In this document: positions 45,215-53,882 of the stretch, piece after piece
Position numbering within the stretch: the first letter of the stretch is position 1
Layout: every line of letters starts with the position of its first letter
The notes under the pieces: model-generated
Databases searched by the model: none
What the model was told of the DNA's origin: nothing
The model's input: only the letters and a program-made list of their open reading frames with translations
Position numbers and translations under genes: made by a program
Source of the DNA: Tenacibaculum larymnensis
GTDB taxonomy: Bacteria; Bacteroidota; Bacteroidia; Flavobacteriales; Flavobacteriaceae
Direction: 5' to 3'
Length of the DNA: 64,000 nucleotides
Assembly (NCBI RefSeq): GCF_028829235.1
Contig: NZ_JAIWJY010000004.1
Span: 124,001-188,000, forward strand

Positions 45215-45601
45215 ATGAATTTATTTGAACAAAAACATATCGTAACTCCAGAAGAGATAGATGAATATAACCATGTAAATAATGTAGTGTATGTACAATG
45301 GATGCAAAATATTTCTGATGCTCATTGGAAAGAACTTTCTAAAAATGTAAAAAACATCGACTATGTTTGGTTTGTTATTCGTCATGAAGTTGATTATAAA
45401 AATCAAGCCGTATTAGGAGATGAAGTTACACTTAGAACATGGGTCGGGAAAACAGAAGGGATAAGATCGGTACGTCACTTTGAAATGTATAGAGGAGAAA
45501 CTTTATTAGTAAAATCTCAAACTACTTTTTGTTTGTTAGATGCTAACACAAAAAAGCCTAAAAGAATTACGAAAGAAGTAACAAACTTATTGTTACCGTA
45601 A
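45215..45601 (+). CDS. Acyl-CoA thioesterase, hotdog fold
   Basis: 128 residues of the 4HBT/YbgC-like group. The active-site motif EYNHVNNVVYVQWMQN (Asn-His) is at about residues 16-31. It hydrolyses acyl-CoA or acyl-ACP thioesters; substrate length is unknown. The TTG of the promoter of the next gene lies within its 3' end. Confidence 0.88.
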   Translation: MNLFEQKHIVTPEEIDEYNHVNNVVYVQWMQNISDAHWKELSKNVKNIDYVWFVIRHEVDYKNQAVLGDEVTLRTWVGKTEGIRSVRHFEMYRGETLLVKSQTTFCLLDANTKKPKRITKEVTNLLLP

Positions 45602-45618
45602 AAGAAACAATATCTTTG
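45590..45618 (+). promoter_or_regulatory. Promoter of the DEAD-box helicase gene
   Basis: TTG (45590-45592), 18 bases, TATCTTTG (45611-45618). It overlaps the last codons of the thioesterase gene. Leader of about 14 nt. Confidence 0.6.
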
Positions 45619-45636
45619 CACTTATAAATTTATAGA

Positions 45637-46755
45637 ATGACAACATTTACCGCATTAGGAGTACGAAAAGAATATGTTAAGGGATTGAAAGAGTTAGGAA
45701 TAACAACTCCTACTGAAGTACAAAAAGAAACCATACCTTATTTACTTGAAAATAATTCAGATTTTATAGGATTAGCACAAACTGGAACAGGTAAAACAGC
45801 TGCTTATGGTCTACCTATTTTGCATAAAATAGATGCTTCAAAAGATAATGTACAAGCATTAATTTTATCGCCTACAAGAGAACTGGTACAACAGATAAAG
45901 AAACAGTTATTTAAATTTACAAAATATGTTGATGATAGAATTTTTGTAGAAGCTGTTTACGGTGGAGAAAAGATTGAACGTCAAATCAACAATTTAAAGA
46001 GAACTACACATGTTATTGTAGCAACTCCGGGACGTTTGATTGATTTAATAGAAAGAGGAGATGTAGATTTAAAAAACATTAAAACCTTGGTGCTTGATGA
46101 GGCAGATGAGATGCTTAGCATGGGGTTTAAATTAGAATTGAATCGTATTTTAAAATATACTTCAGGTACTCGTAAAACATGGTTGTTTTCGGCAACAATG
46201 CCAGATGAAATACGAAGTATTATAAAAAAATACATGAATGCTTCAGCAAAACAAGTTGAAGTAAACAAAAATGTATTGGTGAATGCCAATATAACACATC
46301 AATTCGTAACAACTACGATTCCTGAAAAAACAGATATTATTGTTAAGTTTTTAGAAAAAAGATATGCTGAAAGAGGCATCATTTTCTCAAGAACCAAAGC
46401 AGGTGCTCAAAAGCTAACAAAAGAATTAAAAGAGGAAGGCTTTTCGGTAGAGGCTTTAGAAGGAGATATGCAACAAAAAGAGCGTGATAAGGTAATGCGT
46501 GCTTTTAAAAACGGAAATCTTCAAGTATTGGTGTCTACAGATGTTTCTGCAAGGGGAATAGATGTTCAAAACTTAGCTTTTGTTATCCATCATCAATTAC
46601 CAGAACAACTAGAATACTACACACACCGTAGTGGTAGAACGGCAAGAGCGGGGAAAAGAGGAATTTCTTTAGCATTGATTCTTCAAAATGAAAGAAGTCG
46701 TTTAGCAGAAGTAGAAAGAACATTACAAATACAATTTTCTGAAATATCAATATAA
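45637..46755 (+). CDS. DEAD-box RNA helicase
   Basis: 372 residues, a minimal two-domain helicase without C-terminal extension. Q motif, Walker A LAQTGTGKTAAYGLP, DEAD in LVLDEADEMLS, SAT in LFSATMPDE, and VI in HRSGRTARAGKRG. Probable role in ribosome assembly or cold growth (inference). The next gene's ATG begins right after its stop with no gap. Confidence 0.95.
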   Translation: MTTFTALGVRKEYVKGLKELGITTPTEVQKETIPYLLENNSDFIGLAQTGTGKTAAYGLPILHKIDASKDNVQALILSPTRELVQQIKKQLFKFTKYVDDRIFVEAVYGGEKIERQINNLKRTTHVIVATPGRLIDLIERGDVDLKNIKTLVLDEADEMLSMGFKLELNRILKYTSGTRKTWLFSATMPDEIRSIIKKYMNASAKQVEVNKNVLVNANITHQFVTTTIPEKTDIIVKFLEKRYAERGIIFSRTKAGAQKLTKELKEEGFSVEALEGDMQQKERDKVMRAFKNGNLQVLVSTDVSARGIDVQNLAFVIHHQLPEQLEYYTHRSGRTARAGKRGISLALILQNERSRLAEVERTLQIQFSEISI

Positions 46756-47376
46756 ATGGATGTAGTTTACGCCATAGACATTGCCGGAACTTTTGCTTTT
46801 GCCATTAGTGGTGCATTAGTTGCTATTAGAAAAAAGTTTGATGTTTTTGGAGTCATTATCATAGCTTTTGTTACTGCCGTAGGAGGCGGAATGACAAGAG
46901 ATGTGCTTATTAACGCACACCCTATAAACTGGATTGGAGATATTAACTATATCTGGACAATATTAATAGCTGTTGCGGTAACTTTTTTATTTCGAAGTAA
47001 AATAGCACCGTTAAGAAGAACAATGTTTCTGTTCGATACTATTGGTATAAGTGTGTTTACGTTATTAGGTGTTCAAAAGGGGATAAATTTTAATTTACAT
47101 CCGTTTGTAGCCTTAGTTATGGGGATGTCTTCTGCAGTAATGGGAGGAGTGATAAGAGATGTACTAACAAATGAAATTCCGTTAATTTTTCATAGAGAAA
47201 TATATGCGTCAGCCTGTTTAGCAGGAGGAATTGTATACTTACTTTTATATCCTTTAAACATTAATGAAGATGTACTTTTTGTTATTTCTGCAGGAATAAT
47301 TATTCTTGTAAGAACAATTGCTGTACAGTATAAATTAGAGCTTCCTCGTATTAAAAAGGATGTTTTTGGAAAATAA
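46756..47376 (+). CDS. Trimeric intracellular cation channel family protein (TRIC/UPF0126)
   Basis: 206 residues, seven membrane helices in two inverted-repeat triplets, each with a glycine-rich GGG-x-RD motif: GGGMTRDVLINAHP and GGVIRDVLTNEIP. The bacterial members conduct small cations. It starts at the base after the helicase stop, so it is translationally coupled to it. Confidence 0.9.
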   Translation: MDVVYAIDIAGTFAFAISGALVAIRKKFDVFGVIIIAFVTAVGGGMTRDVLINAHPINWIGDINYIWTILIAVAVTFLFRSKIAPLRRTMFLFDTIGISVFTLLGVQKGINFNLHPFVALVMGMSSAVMGGVIRDVLTNEIPLIFHREIYASACLAGGIVYLLLYPLNINEDVLFVISAGIIILVRTIAVQYKLELPRIKKDVFGK

Positions 47377-47382
47377 AAGAAT

Positions 47383-47844
47383 ATGAAAAAAATAGTTTTT
47401 GAAAATTTAAAAGAACTTTCTGATATTGAAGGAAAACAATTACCAGTAGGAGAGTGGTATACCGTAACTCAACAAATGATTAATGACTTTGCGAATGCCA
47501 CATTAGATAAACAGTGGATTCACATTGATGAAGAAAAAGCAGCTAAATATTCTCCAACAAAAACAACAATAGCACACGGATTTATGTCTGTTTCTATGTT
47601 GTCGGAACTAATTTCTAAACAATTTGAAGTAAAAAGTGTAACTATGGGGTTAAACTACGGATTGAATAAAGTTCGTTTTCCAAATCCTGTACCTGTAAAT
47701 AGTGAATTACGCTTAATTAGTTCTGTTAAACTAATAGAAGATTTTCAGAATGGTAAAAAGCTAACCTTTGATTGCACAATAGAAATAAAAGGGCAAGAAA
47801 AACCTGCTTGTGTTGCCGAATTTATTTTTGTTCTATTTGAATAA
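47383..47844 (+). CDS. MaoC-like dehydratase
   Basis: 153 residues of the hotdog-fold hydratase family. The hydratase site is in FANATLDKQWIHID (Asp and His) and the following IAHGFMSVSMLSEL. Acts on a 2-enoyl-CoA or similar; pathway unknown. 6 bp after the TRIC gene, so probably in one operon with the helicase. Confidence 0.88.
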   Translation: MKKIVFENLKELSDIEGKQLPVGEWYTVTQQMINDFANATLDKQWIHIDEEKAAKYSPTKTTIAHGFMSVSMLSELISKQFEVKSVTMGLNYGLNKVRFPNPVPVNSELRLISSVKLIEDFQNGKKLTFDCTIEIKGQEKPACVAEFIFVLFE

Positions 47845-47876
47845 AAAAATGCTGTCTTGAAAAGAACAGCATTTAA
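47845..47876. terminator. Terminator between convergent MaoC and membrane-protein genes
   Basis: Stem AAATGCTGT (47847-47855) with ACAGCATTT (47866-47874), extended by CTT/AAG across a one-base bulge. Confidence 0.75.
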
Positions 47877-47895
47877 TTTATATATTTCTAAGCGG

Positions 47896-48327
47896 TTATG
47901 ACAACCAACCTTTAGCTATTGTTTTTTTAGAATACATTAATAAAAACACACCTATAACAATTACCATTATAGGCATTATAACACTTCCTGGTCCATATAC
48001 TTCAGCTGCTCTACTCATAAATAAGTTATACGACATTTGAACAACAATAGCTATTAGCGAAATTAAAAACATAGGTCTTGCTAACTTTTTTCTCATTAAT
48101 AAAAAAGCACTACCTATTAATCCGCCAAAAACAGCAATAGCAAAAGCAGCAGTAACCCAAGTAGGAACATTTTCATATAAAGCTCTTTCTGCTTCAGGCA
48201 AAGCAGCTTTAACTTCATCTGTCATATAAGCTTGACCAATGTAAGACATAACACCTAGTCCATTCCAAACTAAGGCTGCAACACCAATAATCCAAAAAAG
48301 TGTAGTGGGTTTGTTTGAATCTGTCAT
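47896..48327 (-). CDS. Small four-helix membrane protein
   Basis: 143 residues with four predicted membrane helices (about 8-28, 57-78, 86-105, 112-131) and short loops; the first loop is acidic (DEVKAALPEAERALYEN). It lacks a recognised motif. Similar small proteins are common in Flavobacteriaceae and carry no known function. Single gene. Confidence 0.7.
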   Translation of the reverse strand: MTDSNKPTTLFWIIGVAALVWNGLGVMSYIGQAYMTDEVKAALPEAERALYENVPTWVTAAFAIAVFGGLIGSAFLLMRKKLARPMFLISLIAIVVQMSYNLFMSRAAEVYGPGSVIMPIMVIVIGVFLLMYSKKTIAKGWLS

Positions 48328-48623
48328 AAAAATAGTTTTTTAGTTAGTTACTGATAAATGTAGTTATAAATAATTCAAAATACAAAACCCACTGTAAATC
48401 AACGAGTAGGATAAGAGGGTAAATAAAAATGGTGAATTTGCCTTCTTAAAATAATGTTAAAGACATATGGTAATTGTAACGACAATAGAAAATAATCGTC
48501 ATATAAGCATATAATTACTTAACAGTAATGTTTAGTGATTAGTTAGTTTTTAATAGTTGATTGAAAGGAAAGGCTCGAGATATTATCCCGAGCCTTTTTT
48601 AATATATTTTATTTTTAAAAATA
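48328..48623. other. Gene-free region of 296 bp with a plus-strand type terminator
   Basis: No coding frame is supported. An 8-bp GC-rich stem, AAGGCTCG (48570-48577) with CGAGCCTT (48589-48596), is followed by T6 on the plus strand, although no plus-strand gene precedes it. On the minus strand it can serve the 16S methyltransferase gene, whose stop is at 48624. Confidence 0.5.
48569..48600. terminator. Intrinsic terminator, both orientations possible
   Basis: See the stem at 48570-48577/48589-48596; better T run on the plus strand (48595-48600) than on the minus one. Confidence 0.75.
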
Positions 48624-49835
48624 TTATTTTCTTTCTAAAAGAGCCATATAAAATCCATCGAAACCAGATTTATGTGACAATACTTTTTCGTCTTTTACAA
48701 ATTTAAAATCTTTTCCTGCATCAGAAGCTAAAAAGAATTCAACTTGTTGTTGATTTTCAGATGGTAGTACCGAACAAGTAGCGTATACCATTTTTCCTCC
48801 TGGCTTTACCATTTTAGAATATTGTTGTAATACTTCTTGCTGAGTACCACGAATTTTATCTAAAAACTCAGGTTGTAATTTCCATTTACTATCAGGATTT
48901 CTTCTAATTACTCCTAAACCAGAGCATGGAGCATCAATTAATACTCTATCAGCTTTTCCTTGTAACTTCTTAATAACTTTTGTAGAATCAATTACACGAG
49001 TATCAATATTATGAACTCCGTTTCTACGAGCACGAACTTTTAGTTTTTTCAATTTACTTTCGTAAATATCCATTGCTATGATTTGCCCTTTGTTTTTCAT
49101 TAAAGAAGCTAAGTGTAACGTTTTACCACCAGCACCAGCACATGTATCTACCACTTTCATACCTGGTTCAACATCTAAGTAAGCAGCTACTAATTGTGAA
49201 GATGCATCTTGAACTTCAAAAAAACCTTTTTTAAAGGCTTCTGTTTTAAAAACATTCGCTCTTTCTACTAATTTTAAAGCATCATCATATCCTTTGATAA
49301 ACTCTGTATCAATTCCTTCAGAAGCTAATTGTTTTTGTAAGTGAGATTTGGTTGTATTTAAGGTGTTTGTACGTAAAATAACCTCTGCCTGCTTATTTAA
49401 AGCAGCTATTTCTTTCGTCCAAACTTCTTCTCCTAACTCTTGAACTCCAACTTCATCAATCCAATCAGGAATAGATTCTCTAAATTTTCTTGTCTTTAAT
49501 AACTCATCAAACCTACCTTTAATTCTTCTTGTAGGAGTAGGTTCTATCTGGTTCCAATCTGGTAATTGAATTCCTTTTAACACACACCAAACAGCAAATA
49601 ATCGCCATAAATCAGGACGAGAATAAGGTGCTTTTACATTTGCTATTTCTGCATATAATCGTTTCCAACGAACCACATCATAAATAGTTTCAGCAACAAA
49701 TTTTCTATCACGTGCTCCCCAACGTTTATCTCTCTTTAAAGCTTTTTCAACAGCTTTATCTGCATATACATCTTCATTAAAAATATCGCGTAAGCTATCA
49801 ATAACCGCGAAAACTAAGTTTCTATGTAATCTCAT
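48624..49835 (-). CDS. RsmB/NOP2-type RNA methyltransferase
   Basis: 403 residues. An N-terminal NusB-like helical part (about 1-140) is followed by a RsmB-type SAM domain: TCAGAGGKTLHLASLM, DRVLIDAPCSGLGVIRRNPD (first catalytic Cys), YATCSVLPSENQQQV (second Cys). Modifies cytosine-5 in 16S rRNA in the family; exact base unknown. Divergent from recG, with its own TATCTTTG box on the minus strand (49854-49861). Confidence 0.93.
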   Translation of the reverse strand: MRLHRNLVFAVIDSLRDIFNEDVYADKAVEKALKRDKRWGARDRKFVAETIYDVVRWKRLYAEIANVKAPYSRPDLWRLFAVWCVLKGIQLPDWNQIEPTPTRRIKGRFDELLKTRKFRESIPDWIDEVGVQELGEEVWTKEIAALNKQAEVILRTNTLNTTKSHLQKQLASEGIDTEFIKGYDDALKLVERANVFKTEAFKKGFFEVQDASSQLVAAYLDVEPGMKVVDTCAGAGGKTLHLASLMKNKGQIIAMDIYESKLKKLKVRARRNGVHNIDTRVIDSTKVIKKLQGKADRVLIDAPCSGLGVIRRNPDSKWKLQPEFLDKIRGTQQEVLQQYSKMVKPGGKMVYATCSVLPSENQQQVEFFLASDAGKDFKFVKDEKVLSHKSGFDGFYMALLERK

Positions 49836-49862
49836 TTGATGAATTTAAGAGTGCAAAGATAG

Positions 49863-49890
49863 TTGATTTTAATGGCTTTTTGTATTTTCG
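49863..49890 (+). promoter_or_regulatory. Candidate promoter of recG, near-leaderless
   Basis: TTG (49863-49865), 17 bases, TATTTTCG (49883-49890), one mismatch. It ends 6 nt before the recG ATG at 49897, so the leader would be very short. It interlocks with the divergent rsmB-type box at 49854-49861. Confidence 0.5.
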
Positions 49891-49896
49891 TTCTCA

Positions 49897-52431
49897 ATGA
49901 ATTTAAATAACCCCGTAACTTATATAAAAGGAATTAGTGTTGCCAGAGCAGAGTTGTTATTTACCGAGTTAGGTATTAAAACTTGTAACGATTTATTGCA
50001 CCTTTTTCCGTTTAGATATATCGATAAAACACAGTTTTATACGATTAATCAGTTGCAACAAAACTCCGCTGAAGTACAAATAGTAGGAAAGATTACAGGT
50101 GTAAAAACGGTAAAACAAAAAAGAGGTAGTAGGTTAGTAGCTACTTTCTCAGATTCTACGGGTACCATGGAATTAGTTTGGTTTAAAGGGGCTAAATGGA
50201 TTAAAGATAGTTTAAAAGTAAATGTTCCATATGTTATTTATGGAAAACTAAATTGGTATAATGGTACTCCTAATATGCCACATCCAGAAATGGAAACAGT
50301 AAAAGAATACAAAAGCAAGCTACAAATGGCTATGCAACCAGTATATCCTTCTACTGAAAAATTAAGCACTAAAGGAATAAGTAACAAGGTCATGCGTACG
50401 ATGATTCAAAACTTGTTTCAGCAAGCTTATAATGATATTGAAGAAACTTTTCCGGCTCATTTTATCGAAGAACATCAATTTTTAGGTAAAAAAGAATCAC
50501 TTTTAAATATTCACTTTCCTAAGAATCAAGAACTACTAGCAAAGGCTCAATATCGATTAAAGTTTGAAGAGTTATTTTTTATTCAATTACAATTATTACA
50601 GAAAAAACTCATCCGAAAATCAAAACTAAAAGGATTCGTTTTTGAACAGGTAGGAGAGGAGTTTACCAATTTTTATAACAATCACTTACCCTTTGACTTA
50701 ACAGGGGCTCAAAAACGAGTATTGAAAGAGATTCGTAAAGATGTTGGCTCTGGAGCACACATGAATCGATTATTGCAGGGGGATGTAGGTTCTGGAAAAA
50801 CGATTGTAGCATTATTGACTATGTTATTAGCCATTGATAATGGTTATCAAGCTACAATTATGGCTCCTACCGAAATTCTTGCAACACAACATTATAATGG
50901 GATAATAGAGTTATTAGAGAAAACCGATATTAAAGTTGAATTATTAACAGGGTCTACCAAAACAAAAAAGCGTAGAGAGATTCATGAAAGTTTAGAAGAT
51001 GGTTCGCTACATATCCTGATAGGAACACATGCTATTTTAGAAGATAAAGTACAATTTAAAAAACTGGGTATTGCTATTATTGATGAGCAACATCGTTTTG
51101 GAGTTGCACAGAGAAAAAAGTTATGGGAAAAAGGAAGCCCAACCCCAGCCCTTCCCAAAGGGAAGGGAGAAGAAGTTCGTAAAAAATATATGACAGCTCG
51201 ACCTTCAACATATAAACTTTTAAAAGAACTACAAGAACAACGTAAAAAACAGACAACACCTGCTGAGCGAGTTTTATGGGAAAGTTTAAAAACAAAACAA
51301 TTAAACTATAAGTTTAGAAGACAACATATTATTGATGAATTTATAGTTGATTTTGTTTGTTTAGAGAAAAAACTCATCGTTGAAGTAGATGGGAAATATC
51401 ATGAAACTCCTGAACAAGAAGAGGCAGACAATTTGCGTACAGAAATTTTAACTGATTTTGGATATAAGGTAATTAGATTTACCAACGAAGAAGTTATTGG
51501 CAACATTGATAATGTTCTAGAAAACATAAAAGAAACTTTAAAAAGCCTCCCCTCAGGGGAGGTTGGAGGGGCTGTTATTCCTCCACATATTTTAGTAATG
51601 ACTGCAACACCTATACCAAGAACATTGGCAATGTCCGTTTATGGTGATTTAGATATTTCTGTAATTGATGAACTGCCTCCTGGACGTAAAGAAATAAAAA
51701 CTGTACATCGTTATGATAGTAATCGTTTAGGGGTTTTTAAGTTTTTGAAAGATGAAATAGCTAAAGGAAGACAAGCATATGTGGTATATCCATTAATTCA
51801 AGAGTCTGAAGCGATGGATTACAAAGATTTAATGGATGGTTATGAGAGTATTTCTCGTGAGTTTCCTTCTCCTAAATATCAAATAAGTATTGTTCATGGA
51901 CAAATGAAACCTGCTGATAAGGATTATGAAATGGAGCGATTTGCCAAAGGGGATACTCAAATTATGGTAGCAACGACTGTAATTGAAGTAGGGGTAAACG
52001 TCCCTAATGCTTCTGTAATGGTAATTGAAAGTGCTGAACGTTTCGGTTTAAGTCAATTACACCAATTACGGGGTAGAGTAGGGCGTGGTGCAGAACAGAG
52101 CTATTGTATTTTATTATCGAGTTATAAATTATCTTCTGACGGAAAAACTCGTTTACAAACAATGGTAGAAACTACAGATGGATTTAAAATTGCTGAAGTA
52201 GATTTAAAACTTCGTGGTCCTGGAAATATTATGGGAACACAACAAAGTGGTGTTTTAAACCTTAAAATAGCAGATGTTGTTAAAGATAGTCCAATATTAC
52301 ACGTAGCCCGTAAAGCTGCTATAAACTTACTTCAAGAAGATCCGAATTTATCAGAAATAAAAAATTCCAGCTTGCTGAAAGCTTATGAAAAGCTTAGAAA
52401 AACAAGTGGAATTTGGAGTAATATAAGTTAG
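49897..52431 (+). CDS. recG: ATP-dependent DNA helicase RecG, with an in-frame DUF559 insertion
   Basis: Branch-migration helicase that restarts stalled forks. N-terminal wedge domain with OB fold (~1-200); P-loop LLQGDVGSGKTIVALL, DEQHRFGVAQRKKLW (motif II), then residues 414-559 are foreign (see the insertion entry), then motif III MTATPIPRTLAMS and RFGLSQLHQLRGRVGR with QSGVLNLKIADVV at the end. 844 residues; without the insertion 698, the usual flavobacterial size. The insertion sits between motifs II and III, in a place expected to be a surface loop, and keeps the frame, so one polypeptide is predicted. Whether this RecG works is unknown. Confidence 0.95.
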   Translation: MNLNNPVTYIKGISVARAELLFTELGIKTCNDLLHLFPFRYIDKTQFYTINQLQQNSAEVQIVGKITGVKTVKQKRGSRLVATFSDSTGTMELVWFKGAKWIKDSLKVNVPYVIYGKLNWYNGTPNMPHPEMETVKEYKSKLQMAMQPVYPSTEKLSTKGISNKVMRTMIQNLFQQAYNDIEETFPAHFIEEHQFLGKKESLLNIHFPKNQELLAKAQYRLKFEELFFIQLQLLQKKLIRKSKLKGFVFEQVGEEFTNFYNNHLPFDLTGAQKRVLKEIRKDVGSGAHMNRLLQGDVGSGKTIVALLTMLLAIDNGYQATIMAPTEILATQHYNGIIELLEKTDIKVELLTGSTKTKKRREIHESLEDGSLHILIGTHAILEDKVQFKKLGIAIIDEQHRFGVAQRKKLWEKGSPTPALPKGKGEEVRKKYMTARPSTYKLLKELQEQRKKQTTPAERVLWESLKTKQLNYKFRRQHIIDEFIVDFVCLEKKLIVEVDGKYHETPEQEEADNLRTEILTDFGYKVIRFTNEEVIGNIDNVLENIKETLKSLPSGEVGGAVIPPHILVMTATPIPRTLAMSVYGDLDISVIDELPPGRKEIKTVHRYDSNRLGVFKFLKDEIAKGRQAYVVYPLIQESEAMDYKDLMDGYESISREFPSPKYQISIVHGQMKPADKDYEMERFAKGDTQIMVATTVIEVGVNVPNASVMVIESAERFGLSQLHQLRGRVGRGAEQSYCILLSSYKLSSDGKTRLQTMVETTDGFKIAEVDLKLRGPGNIMGTQQSGVLNLKIADVVKDSPILHVARKAAINLLQEDPNLSEIKNSSLLKAYEKLRKTSGIWSNIS
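51149..51167. repeat. Left-end palindrome of the recG insertion
   Basis: Perfect 8-bp inverted repeat CCCTTCCC-AAA-GGGAAGGG, translated as part of PALPKGKG. Confidence 0.85.
51546..51562. repeat. Right-end palindrome of the recG insertion
   Basis: Perfect 7-bp inverted repeat CCTCCCC-TCA-GGGGAGG, translated as part of SLPSGEVGG; followed by TTGGAGGGGCT, the right terminal repeat. Confidence 0.85.
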
Positions 52432-52440
52432 AATTAAGTA

Positions 52441-53769
52441 CTAGCTAGTAGTACTTAATTCTTCTTCTTCGTTGTCGCTTTTATTAAGCCTAAGTATTAT
52501 ATATCCTATTATTGCAGAAATAAGAGAACCTAAAAGTACACCAATTTTAGCGGATCCTAAGAATTCAGGGCTCTTAGCAAAAGCTAAACTAGCAATGAAT
52601 ATTGCCATAGTGAACCCGATTCCTGCTAAAAATGATACACCAACAATGTGCTGACCATTTATTTCTTTTGGAACTTCAATTATTTTAAGCTTTTTAACTG
52701 TGGTAATAACTGTGGTGATTCCAATACTATTCCCTAGAACTAAACATAAAGCTATGTGTATTATTAAGGAAGAGTCTAAATGCGTATTACTATCTATTAT
52801 TAAAACTCCTGCATTAGCTAAAGCAAAAATAGGAATAATTGCATATGCTACTATATCGTGTAGTTTATGTTCTAAAAGCTGAAGAGGAGATTGGTAATCT
52901 TCTATCCAATGATCTAAGTTATCTATTTCATTAATTTGCTCTTTTGACAATATTGGTTTAGGTGAAACCTTCGCATTTTTAATATTATCCATTATCTGAG
53001 ACAAATTAGCTAAAAACTCAGGGGTATGTGCTTTTTGTCTAATTGGTACAGCAAAAGCCATTAATATACCTGCAACCGTTGGGTGTATTCCTGCTTTTAA
53101 AAATAAAACCCAAATAACCGCACCAAACATAAAAGTTACGTAGTGAGAATAAAAACCTTTATGAGCAATAAAATAAAGAAAAGCTAATAAACCTATAGCG
53201 ATAGATATCAATGTAATATCAATACTAGTACTATAAAATAAAGCGATTACTAAAACAGCTCCTATATCATCAACAATAGCAAAAGCAGTTAAAAAGACTT
53301 TTAAACTTAGTGGTATTCTTTTACCTAAAGTGTTTAAAACAGCTAAAGAAAAGGCAATATCAGTAGCCATTGGAACCCCCCAACCATGTGCTGTTTCCGG
53401 ATCTTCATTTAAAAGAATAAAAAATAAAACAGGAAATAACATTCCACCTAGTGCTCCAAAAAGAGGAAACGCTAGCTTTTTAGTAGAGTTTAATTCACCT
53501 ATTAAGAATTCTCTCTTAATTTCTAACCCAATTAAAAAGAAAAATACAGCCATTAACCCATCGTTAATCCAAAGTATTAAAGGTTTGTATAATTCAAGGT
53601 GTTCAGACTTAAAACCTATTTTATAGTCCCATAAAGCACTGTAACTGTCTCTAAAAGGAGAATTTGCCCAAATGAGGGCCAATAAAGTAGCTGCCAACAA
53701 TAAAATACCACTAGCACTTTCAGTTTTTAAAAATTTTTTAAATGGAGATGCTATACTCTTTTTATTCAT
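52441..53769 (-). CDS. nhaA: Na+/H+ antiporter NhaA
   Basis: 442 residues, twelve membrane helices. Exchanges 2 H+ for 1 Na+ across the inner membrane for pH and salt tolerance. Diagnostic segments: FFFLIGLEIKREF, ATDIAFSLAVL, and FAIVDDIGAVLVIALFYS with the two adjacent catalytic aspartates. Convergent with recG 9 bp away. Consistent with a marine organism. Not linked to the genes downstream. Confidence 0.93.
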   Translation of the reverse strand: MNKKSIASPFKKFLKTESASGILLLAATLLALIWANSPFRDSYSALWDYKIGFKSEHLELYKPLILWINDGLMAVFFFLIGLEIKREFLIGELNSTKKLAFPLFGALGGMLFPVLFFILLNEDPETAHGWGVPMATDIAFSLAVLNTLGKRIPLSLKVFLTAFAIVDDIGAVLVIALFYSTSIDITLISIAIGLLAFLYFIAHKGFYSHYVTFMFGAVIWVLFLKAGIHPTVAGILMAFAVPIRQKAHTPEFLANLSQIMDNIKNAKVSPKPILSKEQINEIDNLDHWIEDYQSPLQLLEHKLHDIVAYAIIPIFALANAGVLIIDSNTHLDSSLIIHIALCLVLGNSIGITTVITTVKKLKIIEVPKEINGQHIVGVSFLAGIGFTMAIFIASLAFAKSPEFLGSAKIGVLLGSLISAIIGYIILRLNKSDNEEEELSTTS

Positions 53770-53882
53770 GTTTGTATATAGATTGTAACTTGCTTTTTTA
53801 ACTTGAAAAAAAGCAAGGATATTAATTTTTTTGTTTCAGAAAGCGAAGATAATTCATCAAACTTTAACGAAAAGTTAAATTT

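Larger units (their letters stand above)
51136..51573 (+). mobile_element. 438-bp in-frame DUF559 endonuclease element inside recG
   Basis: Bases 51136-51573 (146 codons, residues 414-559) encode a DUF559/Vsr-like endonuclease fold: TPAERVLWESLKTKQL, FRRQHIIDEFIVDF (D485), LIVEVDGKYHE (E496, D498) and GYKVIRFTNEEV. The ends carry GC-rich stems, CCCTTCCC/GGGAAGGG (51149-51167) and CCTCCCC/GGGGAGG (51546-51562), and imperfect terminal inverted repeats that begin AGCCC. Removal leaves EKG then VIPPH, the normal RecG sequence. It is much richer in GC at the ends than the gene. An ATG at 51190 lies in frame inside it. No transposase is encoded, so spread would depend on the nuclease or on a helper. 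Confidence 0.85.

Noticed and set aside
45637..47844. The DEAD helicase, TRIC and MaoC genes as a functional system.
   Set aside because: Their contact is tight but the products have no evident common pathway; co-transcription alone is reported.
51190..51192. A separate start for the DUF559 protein inside recG.
   Set aside because: The ATG is in the recG frame and no stop separates the domain from the rest, so an independent gene cannot be claimed; a second translation start remains possible but unsupported.
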